A stretch of 64,000 bases of DNA from Massariosphaeria phaeospora. Taxonomy: Eukaryota; Ascomycota; Dothideomycetes; Pleosporales. Location of the stretch: positions 310,001-374,000 of the forward strand of contig JAADJZ010000022.1 of NCBI GenBank assembly GCA_011032825.1, given 5' to 3'. How positions within the stretch are numbered: the stretch's first letter is position 1; each line of letters starts with the position of its first letter. Made by a program: the position numbers and the translations under genes. Below are positions 10,586-21,615 of the stretch, one piece after another. Under the pieces are notes generated by a model. The model did not search any database. It was not told the origin of the DNA and was given only the letters and a program-made list of their open reading frames with translations.

Positions 10586-12861
10586 TCAGAACATATCATC
10601 GTCTTTCTCCTGCACCGCCTCAGCCTCGCGACTCCTGCTGTGATGAAAAAACCCACTCCCAAACCCACTCTCCTCTTTCGGCGTCGCCCAGTCCTCCGGA
10701 CTCGCAATGTCTTCTCTTGAGCTCGTCGTGCTGTCATCGCCACCGTGGTCGTGGTCGCTGTCCCGATCGCTCTGGCTGAAGCGGCTCGCGTCGTGCCTCG
10801 GGCTGCGGCTGCGCTGAGCGTCGATGCCTAGCCCACGTGCATCACGAGTTGAGGCGCGCGGCGTGGTCAGCCGCTCTTCGTTGCTGATGATGATGCCGTC
10901 GGGAGAGGGCGTCGGGTACGATGGACTGGCGGAGACGAGCTTATGCACGAGGGCGTGCAGGTTGGCGAGTTCGCGTTGCAGCGACATGACTTGCACCTGG
11001 AGCGTCTTTCGGGCGCCGCGCTCGTGCCGCAACGCTTCATAGACGGCAGCCAACTGCTCGGCGATTTCTGACTGCTGTGTAGAAATTGGTCTGGGGTTTG
11101 TAGCGACTACGGTTTGACGGCGGTCGGATGAGGATGGCGATTCTCTGACGGCGGAGAGTGGCGCAAGGCCGGGAGAGGGAGGATTGTCCGATTCTCGTCT
11201 CATGTGCAGAGTGTTGGTGCTGCCCCGGCTCGAGCGGTGGGAGCTTGGTCGGTCACTGGTGGCTGAGCTACTCCGGTTCCTGGACCGCCGACCCTTCGGT
11301 GGGTTTTCGAGGATAATGGTTTGGCGGTTGCCGCGGCCAGATATGCGGTGCACAGAGGTTTCTAACTCGCGCATGTTCTCCTCCAACTGCTTCACACGGT
11401 CGTCGATTGACAGTCGCTTGGTTGACCGAGTGGACTCGCTATGCTCTACCTCTTTCGCAGTGTGTTCATCACCGTCTGAAAACCCAGTCATGAGGTTGCC
11501 AAAGTCAAAGGCTTCGACAGGAAGTTGTATCTCGCTGATGTCTTGGTCATGCTGGGCCACTGTCGGCAGCTGTGCAATGTATGATTCCACAGCCAACTCA
11601 GGAGCTTTCGCCTCAGTGTCCATCGATCCGACAGTATCCACCGTACGTGCAGTTTGTGGGCGAGGAGTCTGAGCACTGTATACGCTCCCCGATGCATAGC
11701 TGCTCCTCCAATACCGTATCTCTGCACTCCGCCTTCTCTCCACTGGTGCATGAGCCTTAGCGAGGTCTCGCAAAGCGCCAGCACTTCGAGACCTCCGCTT
11801 CGACTTTATGGACTGCCCCGAATTCTTCGCATGAGACGGGCTGGAAAGGGCGACGCCGATCTGCGGCGATGGTATCGACTCTGCGTCGTGTTGCTCTTCC
11901 CAAGTTGACAATCGCCTCTGTGACTCGGCCAACCCAGCCGATCGCGGTGGGTCGTTGGCGGTGAGCACGCTAGGCAGTGTTGCTCGTCGACGACCAAGCT
12001 CGCCCGAGGGGAGCGCAAAGGTGAGGTAATCCATAGGCGGACTTGTCTCCTGCGGTGCGTTCACGTTCATTGGAAATGGAAGGTGCTGGCCGAGTGGATT
12101 CATGGGCTCGAGCTCGCGAACTGGCAGATCTGAAATTCGCGGGCCGCTGGGACTTTCATGTTGTCTCTGAGGCGATTGCTTCGGTGATTGCCTCAGTAGT
12201 CCAGGGTCCTGTATACTTGTCAGTCTCCAACGTTTGGCCTGAGTCAAGAACCACCTACACTAACGTGATGTCCATGGCCCCTCTGCTGGACAGGGACAGG
12301 CTCTGCTTCTTCCTGAAGCGGCTCCTCCTTGCCCTTTCTGCCAAACATCTTGCGGAAGACATTTCTCAGTCCGCTTTTCCGCTTCCTTCTGGTCGACGTC
12401 TTCATAGAACCATCTGGTATAGACGGAAACGGGCTAGGGGAGTTGATAGACGCGGGGCCTGTGGGAGTCCGTCTCTGCATCTCGCTCATTTCGCGTACGG
12501 TAGCTGACAACCTCTTGTGCTGCGGCTGGAGGAGGTCCTGCTGTGTCGGTGGCCGGACCTCTGCTTGCTCGGAGCTCTGTTGAGGATGCTTAGATTGACT
12601 GGTGGGGGCTTGCTCAGTCGACGCTAGCTGTTCGTGATTTTGCTGACCAGACGCGTCTTGCAATAACGGTGGGTCTTCCACCTTAACTTTCTCCGCGTAG
12701 TCACGCTCCTCGTCTTCAGTGAGCGGGGTCTCCTCGGTAATAGGAACGGGACCGGAGATTTTCAGATCGCCCCTTCGGATGGCCTCGACCTTCCAGCTGG
12801 TGCGGTGTATATTCGCATCCCCACTCATTTTGGGTGGGACCAAATCGTCTTGGATGAGCAT
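10586..12861 (-). CDS. Low-complexity, coiled-coil-containing fungal protein
   Basis: Two exons, 12861-12265 and 12208-10586, give 739 residues. The intron has either a GTTAGT donor at 12264 or GTAGGT six bases on (both phase 0), an ACTGAC branch and ATACAG acceptor. The second in-frame ATG (12828, CCCAAAATGAG) has a better context than the first and would shorten the protein by 11 residues. Seen: an acidic start, a Gln/Pro-rich linker, a basic patch (TRRKRKSGLRNVFRKMFGRK), a short coiled coil (DDRVKQLEENMRELETSVHRI), a longer one (EIAEQLAAVYEALRHERGARKTL...), and a Ser/Asp-rich tail ending EKDDDMF. I do not recognise a family. A scaffold or cytoskeleton-related role would be a guess. The Ser/Arg-rich composition suggests many phosphorylation sites. 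Confidence 0.75.
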
Positions 12862-14698
12862 GAATGGCAGGGAGTGGTCTCAACAACCACAGGGCGACAA
12901 TGCAGCCACCAATAGCTTCACGCAAGAATGACAGTGAAGTTGCGGAAAAGAGGGGCACCCTACAAAGCTACAGAGAAGCAACTAGACATTAAACAAGACC
13001 CGCAGTAGCGGTGTAGGTTCCAGCTTCGAAGTCCGGACCAATGTTGAAGTACCACGGTAAACACTGCACTAGGGAAGCTTGACGCGTAGTATGTTGGAGG
13101 CCGGGAAACACCACAAAGAAGGGAGAAAGAGTGACGAGTGAAATGCAGACAAGTCCGCAAGCCGAGCGAAAGAAGGGACAGGAAGAATAAAGTAGCAAAC
13201 ACGAGCAGGGGCGGTGAGAGGGGACCAAGGCTACGACTGGCGCATCGCGAATTGATCTGAATGGCCGACCAGGACGCGGACAGTGACGGGGCCGGGAATG
13301 CCGATTATATTAGCAGCAGCAACAGCACGCGGAAGGGCTAGGAAAGCTACGTCAATTGTCCAGCAGCAGGGCCTGCGCGCGAGGGAAGCTCGAAGGTTGG
13401 ATGCATGCAGGCAAAGGGTCGATACGCCACGGCTAGCTGCAAGAGATGGACAACCATGGGAGCGAGCGGGTAGCGAGGCGCGTGCGCGCGTTTCAGCATC
13501 GATAGCGGCCATGGCCTGGGGCCCACGGCGCCGAGTTGACGACTGCGGGCAGACGGGCGGGCATGAAACCTGTCGTGGCGTGGTCAAGCTCCCAAAACAC
13601 ACACCTGGCGCGCTCTAACAGGAGACGCGTTTCCAAGCTGGGCGGCGGGCGTCTGGGGGCGGGCGACACGACATCGCTGCGTTAGACGACGGCCGCGGGA
13701 GGCCAAAGGATCATGGGTCGTGGAATGGGTGTAATGCCAGGACTCCGTAATGCCACCACAGGTCCAGAGCAGTGTGGATAGGGGGCATGCTGCTGCTGTT
13801 GCTGATGCATCGATGGCGGTTTGAAAAGCGCCGGCGGCCAAGCGCGATGCAGCCTCAGATTGGTGGGATTTGGGCGTCGCGTGCAGCCGGCGGCCCCCAG
13901 ACTCGCCAGGGACCATGGCCGTGGAGTGGGAGCGGAGGGGTGTGGTGTGTGTTTGCAGTGTGCACCAGCAGCGGCCCAGAACCTTACTGCCTGAGGATTT
14001 GTTGTGTGTATCGATAGACAGGCCTGCGCGGCGAGGCACACAACGTGGCTAGCCGGCGGACGGACGCGGTTGGGGTTAGGATGGGGGATGGGGTGACAGC
14101 TAAATCGACTTTTTTTAATTTTAATTTTTGATGGCGAGGCTCACCACCACGGGCTTCCCCGCTGCCGTCTCTCTAGCGGGTCTGGGAGCTATGCAGATGG
14201 TGGTGGAAGCTAGTATGTATGTGTCTATCGATGGCGAGAGTCAGGACTCAAAAGCAAAGTCAAAAAGTCAATAGAGGCTTCGGTAGGAGCCCTTAGTCGA
14301 GCTCACGCCACTGCTGCAGCGCCGTAATGCTGTGCAGATGATAGCGCTGCTTCTTGATAGTTCCTACTAGACGGCTTCGGGACCATCGGTGCCAATAGTC
14401 GCGGCCGTTGAGAGCTCTCTGTGCCGAGTATGTAATCCGGTATTGCCCACCTCCCACTCTGCCTGCACTCGCCTTTGCCTGTCACTCCCGCTACTGCAGC
14501 CAGCCTGCGTGATCTGTCACGCCGCGTTGCATCGCGCATGCTGTCCCTTCAGAATCGAGCCAACGCTGTCGTTGCCGCCGCGCCGCCGAACATCCCCACG
14601 TCGATTTCACGCAGCCACCGAACAGCTGGCTCACCGACAGCCACCCAGCGACTTCCGAAGAGCCGCGTTCGTGTTACAGCCGGGCCGCGCACGCGTGC
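12862..14698. other. Intergenic region between coiled-coil gene and hcs1 3' end
   Basis: Contains the promoter side of the coiled-coil gene (near 12.9-13.2 kb) and the 3' flank of the helicase gene. GC-rich overlapping frames at 13.2-14.0 kb occur in several frames with biased composition and no motif, so I do not call them. A short oligo-T/A tract lies at about 14110-14130. Confidence 0.5.
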
Positions 14699-17345
14699 TC
14701 ATCCGCCGTGCGGTTCGTCCACGTACACGTCCGCGAGATTGGGATACCGAAGGTCAGCATGCTCTTCCAGAAACGCCATCCAGTTCTTCAGGAACTTGCT
14801 GCCTCTAAGATTGCGCGTTAGCGGGGCAGAGCCATAGGGAACACAGAACGCGGCCGACAGGTGTCACAGCAGCCAGCCATGCACGCAGCAAAGTCCGTCT
14901 CACTCTGCAAAAACTAAATCGGTCTTGCGGACAAAAACTGCGGAAGACGTTGACATCCGATTTGAGCTGATGTATGCATGGGGCGCTGAAAGCGGAACTG
15001 TCTCGTAAAACGTACCTGCCAACCGTGTCCGAGTCGCCGACAACGCATAGATGTCGCTTTGGTCGTGTCATTGCAACTGCACTCTGTAAGCAACTTTGCA
15101 TGTACAAATATTTCTGCAAGCATCGCATGGAAATTGGAGTGCGTGGAGTGCGTACCGTTCAATCTACGCTTCTCGCCAAGGAACCCGACTTCGTGGTCCG
15201 CATTGGATCTGACCATGCTCACCACTACGGCTTCCTTTTCTCTTCCCTGGAACCCATCTACGGATCCCAGCTCAATGCCCGGAAACGTCTCTTTAAGCAT
15301 CTGGGATAGGATAGCCAGCTATTATATAACGCTGTTAGTCGGGCCGACGATCGAAACCGGAGTCTCCATGCGATCATGCATGGCGGGTCGCTTACCTGAG
15401 CATTGTATGGCGTAACTACCGCTATATCGTCTGCTTTGACACCAGCGTCTATTAGATTGCGCACATGCATCTTCACGAGCGCCGCCTCTGCATCGTTGCT
15501 CTTACTGTCTCCCAGACTCATGCCCTTGCTCCCTTTGCCGATCCCATCATCCTCGATCTTTTCGGGGAAATCTCCGCCCTGAGTGTCCCAGAAGACGAGA
15601 GGCTCGCGAGTATCTTCCGTGTCCTGGACTGCATACGGCAGATCTTTGAGCAGCCTGGCCTTGACGAAGTCGGCGGCTACCAGTTTCGAATCATATAGTT
15701 CGGCAGACGGAAACCGCATGATCTTCTCATGCATACGGTATTGCGTTGTGAGCATACGCTTAATGGATGGGCCGTGAAGCGCTAGTAGCCTGTCGAAGAG
15801 TGTAGTCTCCAACGTAATGCTGGGTGCCGCCGACTTAACGGCCGACTCTGCATTGCCCTCGACATCTTCTTCACCCTTCGATTTCCTATCCGTAGTCTTA
15901 TCACCCTTCTTGTTATCTTTCTTCGCTGCTTTCGCGTCTTTGGTATTCAGGGATTTGATCGTGGGCGGAAGTTGGAGATGATCACCGGCAAGCACGAGCT
16001 TCGATGCTTTGACCCATAGCAGTGGCACCCAGCATTGAGCTTCGAGAGCTTGACTTGCTTCGTCCACTATAACAACATCAAACTCTTGACCTTTGAGGTG
16101 AAACCCACCGGCGCCATGCAATGTAGCAAGTACGACCTTACTGCCTTTTACTAAGTTTTCGACGCAACCCCTCTCTCGCACCCTGAATTCTTTCCGCAGC
16201 TCTTTAAGTTCTGTATAAATCTGCCGGCGCTCTTTCGCATTACGAGTTTTCCGAATAGAGGACTGCTTGTCGTCCATCTCCTTGCGGACATCCTGAACTA
16301 GCGCTGCTGCGTCAGAGGTTCTGGTAAGTACGTCTAAAGAGTGATTGAGAACTGAAGGAAGTAGACGTGCTGGGTGACCCAGTCGTATCATAGGGACCTT
16401 TTGGGATGCTAGACGTTCCACAATATTATCTACGGAGATGTTCGATGGACCGCAAACAAGGAGTCTCAACTTTTGCTTCAGAAGCTGGAGGATTAGTTCG
16501 ATGAGCGTGTGAGTCTTTCCAGTGCCTGGCGGGCCGTGAATCAAAGCAATTTCTCTTGAGGTCAGGGCGAACTTGATAGCCTCCTTCTGGCTGTCATTTA
16601 GACTGGGATCGTGCCATTCAAGATTGTGAAGAGGGTTTGATGGGTCATTGACATCTGTTGGTATAGGTGTAGGTGAAGCTTGGCCAAAAAGTACGCGCAT
16701 AAAGGGGGTGTATTCCTGGTCCTCAAGTTTCTGGAGTTTGGTCATTGTCTGGTTCATCCTATGTGCATGTAAGCTTCCCCGCTTGGGATTTACATATAGC
16801 GCCATACCTCTTGTAAGTAACGTCATTTGCGAGCTTAACACTATTACAACTGTTAGCATCCAATGTCCGTTATCCTGTATCTTGACGCTAACTGACATCC
16901 ACAGCTTGCTGCCACTTGGAGTGTCTGCATCTTCCTTGTCGAGCACAACCTCTATGTTCTCTCTGCGCACTCGCAGCACTACTCCCTCTACACCTTCGTT
17001 CGCGAGCTCTCGCTTCTCGGTCTTCTTCGCGCTTCCCGCGGGCTGGTCCTGAATTGCAACAATGTCTCCTGTCCTAATGCCATGCTCTGGTATGTCCGAT
17101 TTCTCGCCCTTGGCCACGACTGCAGGATCAAGCGCAAGCTCCACGACTGGCTTGCCGCCAAGCCCTGTACGTATAGAAGAAACATTAAGATTCAGGATCG
17201 CAAGGCCAGCCCGGGACAAGGCCGTGGGTGTGTGCGACGAGAGAAGCGCGTTTGTTTCCGAGAGCTCGGCTTGGAGTTCGGCATCGAGGAGGCTCAGTTG
17301 GGTCGCCGCGAAGGCGGGAATATCCGTGAGTTCGGATTTCGGCAT
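14699..17345 (-). CDS. hcs1: SMUBP2/Hcs1-type DNA/RNA helicase (UPF1-like SF1)
   Basis: Six exons: 17345-16897, 16840-16808 (33 nt), 16758-15396, 15318-15156, 15076-15016 and 14804-14699; 724 residues, all joins in frame. This is a superfamily 1B helicase related to yeast Hcs1 (DNA polymerase alpha-associated helicase A) and human IGHMBP2. Seen: N-terminal OB-like region with [16 protein letters not shown] restored by introns 1 and 2, motif I GPPGTGKT (about 236-243), [10 protein letters not shown] (Ia), VDEASQALE (II, about 392-400), [11 protein letters not shown] (III), [15 protein letters not shown] (IV), [29 protein letters not shown] (V), and [18 protein letters not shown] (VI), which is split by an intron inside RLN|V. 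The last intron is long (211 nt). The protein ends in a [13 protein letters not shown] tail without the R3H domain of IGHMBP2, as in Hcs1. It is transcribed divergently from nth1. Confidence 0.9.
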
Positions 17346-17788
17346 ATTGTGCGTGCTATTATGATAATTGTGCAGTGTCGGAACCTGACACTGAAGCTGT
17401 TCGGAACAGGCAATTGATGCAGTTGCGCGATGGTGGGGTTACGCGGGCCGCGGCGGGCAAGTTGTTGTCGAGACTGGAAGTGACAGAGTGGCCGTGATTG
17501 ATCGTCGCAGGGACGAAGCCGTGAAACAGCTCGCGAGCGACTGTGACGATACCTTTGTACCTGCAGCTGCGGGACGATGGTTGTCCTTAACATGTGAGGT
17601 TATAGACGCCCCGTAGCTCGGATCCCCGCACGCGTCTGATTGGCTATCACTAACCTCGCGTTTTCTCGTCAAACTTGGAAGGGGCCCAACCACCAAACCT
17701 CAGACGTCACATCGGGGCAGCAGCTTCCTTTTCTCTCCAGAATTGCTTCTGTCGCGACCCGTCGACGCACTCCACACCCGCCGTCCCA
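17346..17788. promoter_or_regulatory. Shared divergent promoter region of hcs1 and nth1
   Basis: The 443 bases between the two start codons must hold the upstream elements of both genes. No TATA box or known binding site can be named with confidence. An earlier in-frame ATG for nth1 exists at 17675, but the sequence after it (to 17788) lacks family resemblance. Confidence 0.6.
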
Positions 17789-19008
17789 ATGCGGACCTCA
17801 CGCATATCCCGCGACGCCTCCAGAATCCTCGCCACGAGTCGTACCTCACGTCTAACGCGCGCTGCAGCGAACTCTAATGCAGCAAGTCGCGACACTGCTC
17901 CAAACACGATTGAGGCCGGCGGCGTTGCAAGCGGGCCACAACACGACTCAAGTCCAGCCAGCTACAATGAGAATACGGATTCGGATTCGGGGTTGAGCTC
18001 TGTCCCCTCAGACTCTGGCTCAGAAGGTGGTGAGGCGATGATAAGTCGGAAGCGCAAGAGGGGGCGAGGTGCGCCGGTCACAGTCAAACAAGAGAGGCAA
18101 GAGATATCAATTACTGCAATTGCTCGTTCAAAGGATACAGTCGGCAAGGCAAAGAAGGCGCGCCAGGGCCCGGCGAAAAAGAAGGTGGCTGCCAATGGGA
18201 CTGTGAAGGTTGAGCCGCCGCCCCACTGGCAGGAGATGTATACCTTAACGAGGGAAATGCGGACTGAAAACGTTGCGCCGGTTGATACAATGGGATGCGA
18301 AAGTCTAGCAGACCGCGGTGTGACGGCGCGCGATCAGAGATTCCAAACGCTCGTAGCCTTGATGCTAAGTAGCCAGACAAAAGATACGGTGACTAGTGTT
18401 GCCATCAAGGGAATGCAGGACAACATGGAAGGAGTCTGTTCATCCTACAATCTAACATCTCATAAGACTAACCTCTCCAGGGCTTCAACCTTGAATCCGT
18501 CCTCGCTATTGACCCTCCGGCACTGAATTCTTTCATTGGCAAGGTCGGCTTCCATAACCTCAAAACCAAGTACATCAAACAGACAGCTGAGATCTTGCGT
18601 GACAAGTGGAGCTCGGAAATTCCGGATACTATCGCAGGGCTGACTTCCTTGCCTGGCGTGGGACCCAAGATGGCATATCTCTGCATGAGTGCCGCCTGGG
18701 GTAAAGACGAAGGCATCGGTGTCGACGTTCACGTCCACCGCATCACCAACCTGTGGGGTTGGCACAAGACAAAGCAGCCCGAAGAGACCAGGAAGGCACT
18801 AGAATCGTGGCTTCCAAAAGAGCGGTGGCACGATATCAATAACCTCCTGGTTGGCTTTGGGCAGACTACATGTCTCCCGGTAGGGCGGAGATGCGGAGAC
18901 TGTAAGTTGGCGGAAAAGAGCCTGTGCCCCTCTGTGGTTGTCGGCAAGACGATCAGAGTCAAGAAGGAGGAGGTAGTTATCAACGATATTGAAGACTTGG
19001 GCAACTAG
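17789..19008 (+). CDS. nth1: Endonuclease III homolog (DNA glycosylase/AP lyase)
   Basis: Two exons, 17789-18433 and 18481-19008, give 390 residues. The enzyme removes oxidised pyrimidines and cleaves AP sites in base excision repair. Intron: GTCTGT donor, GACTAAC branch, TCCAG acceptor, 47 nt, joining [13 protein letters not shown]. Seen: Arg/Ser-rich N-terminus ([18 protein letters not shown]) suiting mitochondrial import, acidic then basic linker (SRKRKRGRG, a likely nuclear signal), [16 protein letters not shown], the helix-hairpin-helix LPGVGPKMA with catalytic Lys at about 278, GVDVHVHRI with the catalytic Asp at about 297, and a four-cysteine iron-sulphur loop (C346, C353, C356, C364). 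The last cysteine spacing is seven residues, against five in E. coli Nth. The N-terminal extension is long but usual for fungi. Start chosen because the targeting-like sequence begins there; an in-frame ATG at 17675 is less likely. Confidence 0.93.
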
Positions 19009-19702
19009 GTAGAAAGGTTCAGACTAACTTGTCGAAAAACACTTTGGTGTGTACAAGACACTTTGTACTATCCCGCCGAGTTCGCCTAAGATGTGTAAAG
19101 ATATTCTGCCAGGCTTATGAGAAGAATCAAGTAAATCTCTACAAAGTCCCAGAAAAGCGGTCTCAGCTAACAGCGTGCAGTATGGATCGGCAACAATTGG
19201 CGGAGCGGAGAGTATCTAGTTCCGAGCTCACCGTCATGCCCGGATTGGATTAGAGATTAAAGGACAGAAGGGAGCCTTATCTGGGGCTCGGTTTGTGGAG
19301 TGTAATCTCAGAACCATGGTTCGTAAAGATGACTCCTACTAAGTTGATCCTCTTAAATGTCTCCTAATCTCTCGTCCACTGTCAAGAGGATCGCTCCATT
19401 TTCTATCTTTCCAATATGTCCACGGGTCCATTTTCACCGTGCGCTTCCCATCGAACCCCGACGATTGGTTGCGGTTTTCCAGAGCCCGTTTGTGTTATTC
19501 ACCGCCTGCGGTAGTGCGCGGGTCACCGAAGGCAGGCGCGCGTGCTTGCTAAGGCTCGTGCCTTTCTGAGTACTTGAACTCTCCACCCTCCCAACCAACA
19601 CCGCTCTACCCCCAAACAACCCCCTCTACCACCAAGCAACCCACTCGCCAGCAGGCCATCAACCCTGACACATTCAACCGCTGACGTTCAAAGATTGTCG
19701 AC
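19009..19702. other. Intergenic region between nth1 and membrane-protein gene
   Basis: 3' flank of nth1 and promoter of the next gene. A short block at about 19365-19396 (CCACTGTCAAGAGGATCGCTCC) resembles the most conserved part of the ~145-bp repeat family and may be a remnant. The last 120 bases are pyrimidine- and CAAC-rich, typical of a fungal leader. Confidence 0.5.
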
Positions 19703-21097
19703 ATGCGCTTCTTCAAAGTAACGCAAACTGTAACCGCGCTTGCTATGCTTGCGGTCACCTTCCTCAAGCTGAGCAATATCTTTCTTGCGTTCGACATCGC
19801 CCTGGTGGAAACGCATGGCACTCTACAAGCAAGCCTGGTCGACGCGATGGGTCAGTACAACACGACTATGGCCTGCTTCAACACCGAAAACGCGATCTAC
19901 GTCAAGGCCGAGCGTCTCTTCGCAACGAAATTACGCAAATCCTACGCCGAGGAGCACGACGCATGTCTCGTTCGGGGCATGAACTTCGCGGATCTCCAGT
20001 TCTGGGGATCCCCGTACTATCGCCTTCCGGATGTGCGTAACGCCACGATAAAATGGGCAGAAAAAAACTGCGCGAGGCTCTTCTTTACGCCTGCGGTCCA
20101 TCGGCCACCTCGCCGCCTCCTTACGCTAACCCGTTGGCAAGGCGTACACTACGAGGCTGAGAGGGTTCTTCGTCAAGCAGGAAAAGCTATCAACGCAGTC
20201 AAGCAAGGCGCCTCAGATAGCGCGATATGGGTCCGCGATTGGGTTAAACGCAAATACCGTCCCGAGACTCTATCAGATCGAACCTCAAAACTCGAAATTC
20301 AGGCACACAAACCGCGCCCAGTTATCAGACCCCGGCATTTCGAGCTTGATTGTGGGGGTCTAGTCTGCCACCTCCGTTACAATCCTCCGGCCGATATGCC
20401 CCACAACGTTACCCGGTCGACTGACGAGGACCTCCTTACCGCCCGCGTCAAAGTCAGCGCCTTGCGCACGTACGCGAAAAAGCTGGAATTCCTCAGGGGC
20501 GTCAACCTGGCCATCTTTTCCATCTTCTGGATCTCACACCTGATGGCTATCGTCGGCGTCGTGTGTGGCGTCTATTACTGGAATTCTGCACAACAGGCCG
20601 CATCGCATCGCCCTCGCCCCGCATTCTGCCAGAAGGTCTGGCCGTTCGGATTATACCCTGTAAACACCATCGCCACGCCTGTCCAGACAGCGAACCTCTT
20701 CCTTCTATGTGTTCTACACGTAGGGCTGCACTGGCTCAGCGCTTCAGGTTGTACAACGCGCCAAGCGGCTATGGCCTTTTGCTTTGCTGTCTTCGAGCTG
20801 GTGCGCTTCTTCGTGCCTGATGGGTCCCGCTTCAATGCATATGGGGGTGGCCTAGTTGGAGCCATCAAGATCTTGCATGCTGTGGCAAAACAACCATGGA
20901 TCCGCCAAGAGCAAACTGCGAATCCTCTCGAATCCGCTCGGTCTAAAACCGAATTCAACCCAACACGTGTTGGCAAGACAAATCCCCTTCCGCCGTCTGC
21001 CAAGCTCGACATCGACACCACACCAATTGAAGATGTGGACCTAGAGGACGTGGACCTCGATTCAGACACTGACTGGACGATGGTCAACGACAGTTAA
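19703..21097 (+). CDS. Multi-pass membrane protein of unknown family with candidate AIM
   Basis: Single-exon frame of 464 residues. A hydrophobic N-terminal segment (about 8-32) can act as signal anchor. It is followed by a roughly 230-residue hydrophilic region with NTT, NAT and NVT glycosylation sequons and several cysteines (TACFN, DACLV, NCARL, LDCGGLVCHL), suggesting a lumenal or extracellular face. Three more hydrophobic segments lie at about 272-297, 325-346 and 352-370. The C-terminal ~95 residues are soluble and acidic, ending DVDLDSDTDWTMVNDS. The W-x-x-V with acidic residues just before it (W at 458) fits an Atg8-interacting motif. I know no named ortholog. The gene lies convergent with the glutamate-cysteine ligase modifier gene. 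Coding is well supported by length, codon use and the ordered topology; the function is inference only. Confidence 0.82.
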   Translation: MRFFKVTQTVTALAMLAVTFLKLSNIFLAFDIALVETHGTLQASLVDAMGQYNTTMACFNTENAIYVKAERLFATKLRKSYAEEHDACLVRGMNFADLQFWGSPYYRLPDVRNATIKWAEKNCARLFFTPAVHRPPRRLLTLTRWQGVHYEAERVLRQAGKAINAVKQGASDSAIWVRDWVKRKYRPETLSDRTSKLEIQAHKPRPVIRPRHFELDCGGLVCHLRYNPPADMPHNVTRSTDEDLLTARVKVSALRTYAKKLEFLRGVNLAIFSIFWISHLMAIVGVVCGVYYWNSAQQAASHRPRPAFCQKVWPFGLYPVNTIATPVQTANLFLLCVLHVGLHWLSASGCTTRQAAMAFCFAVFELVRFFVPDGSRFNAYGGGLVGAIKILHAVAKQPWIRQEQTANPLESARSKTEFNPTRVGKTNPLPPSAKLDIDTTPIEDVDLEDVDLDSDTDWTMVNDS

Positions 21098-21615
21098 ATC
21101 CGGATATAGCGGTGACGTGGCGGGTAGAGCAAGCAGCTAGAGCTATTACTCAGCGCAACGTATCCGACAAGGCTTGGTAGAGGGCTAGATACGGGTGTCC
21201 TTTGAGCTTGTGCTGGAATTGGGTATAGCTCCAGGACCTTGGTGATAGGCGTCTAGAAATAGAGAGATTGTATTCAACTGTGTGATAATGATGCTGTGAT
21301 GCCGCGCCCTATCGTGACACTGACACTGCGTGTGTGGATATAGACATGTTTGCTGAACGGCTAGTAGGGGATCTGGTTATCTGATTGGCAGGGTAAGGCA
21401 AATAGGAGTAATGCCAGGAGCTTCGTCGAAGCCTGGTAAAACTCGTCCTGCTAGCCCTTAGTGGATATCGCGAGTTTCTAGGATACTCACAATGCGAGCT
21501 GTATCCATCATCCCGCATAATGTAACATCAATGAGTCGAGCCATCGCGGTCTGAAGCATCATGATGATGTTTCATACTAACATTCAAAGTCGTATTAATT
21601 ACCTCTCCATTCATC
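21098..21615. other. Convergent intergenic region
   Basis: Shared 3' flank of the membrane-protein gene (plus) and the glutamate-cysteine ligase modifier gene (minus). Nothing beyond expected 3' UTR sequence is seen. Confidence 0.5.

Noticed and set aside
13231..14040. Minus- and plus-strand frames of 110-150 codons between the coiled-coil gene and hcs1
   Set aside because: Overlap in several frames, biased composition, no motif, no splice support.
14389..14837. Plus-strand frames of 120-139 codons opposite the hcs1 3' end
   Set aside because: They are the antisense of the helicase last exon ([19 protein letters not shown] on the minus strand).
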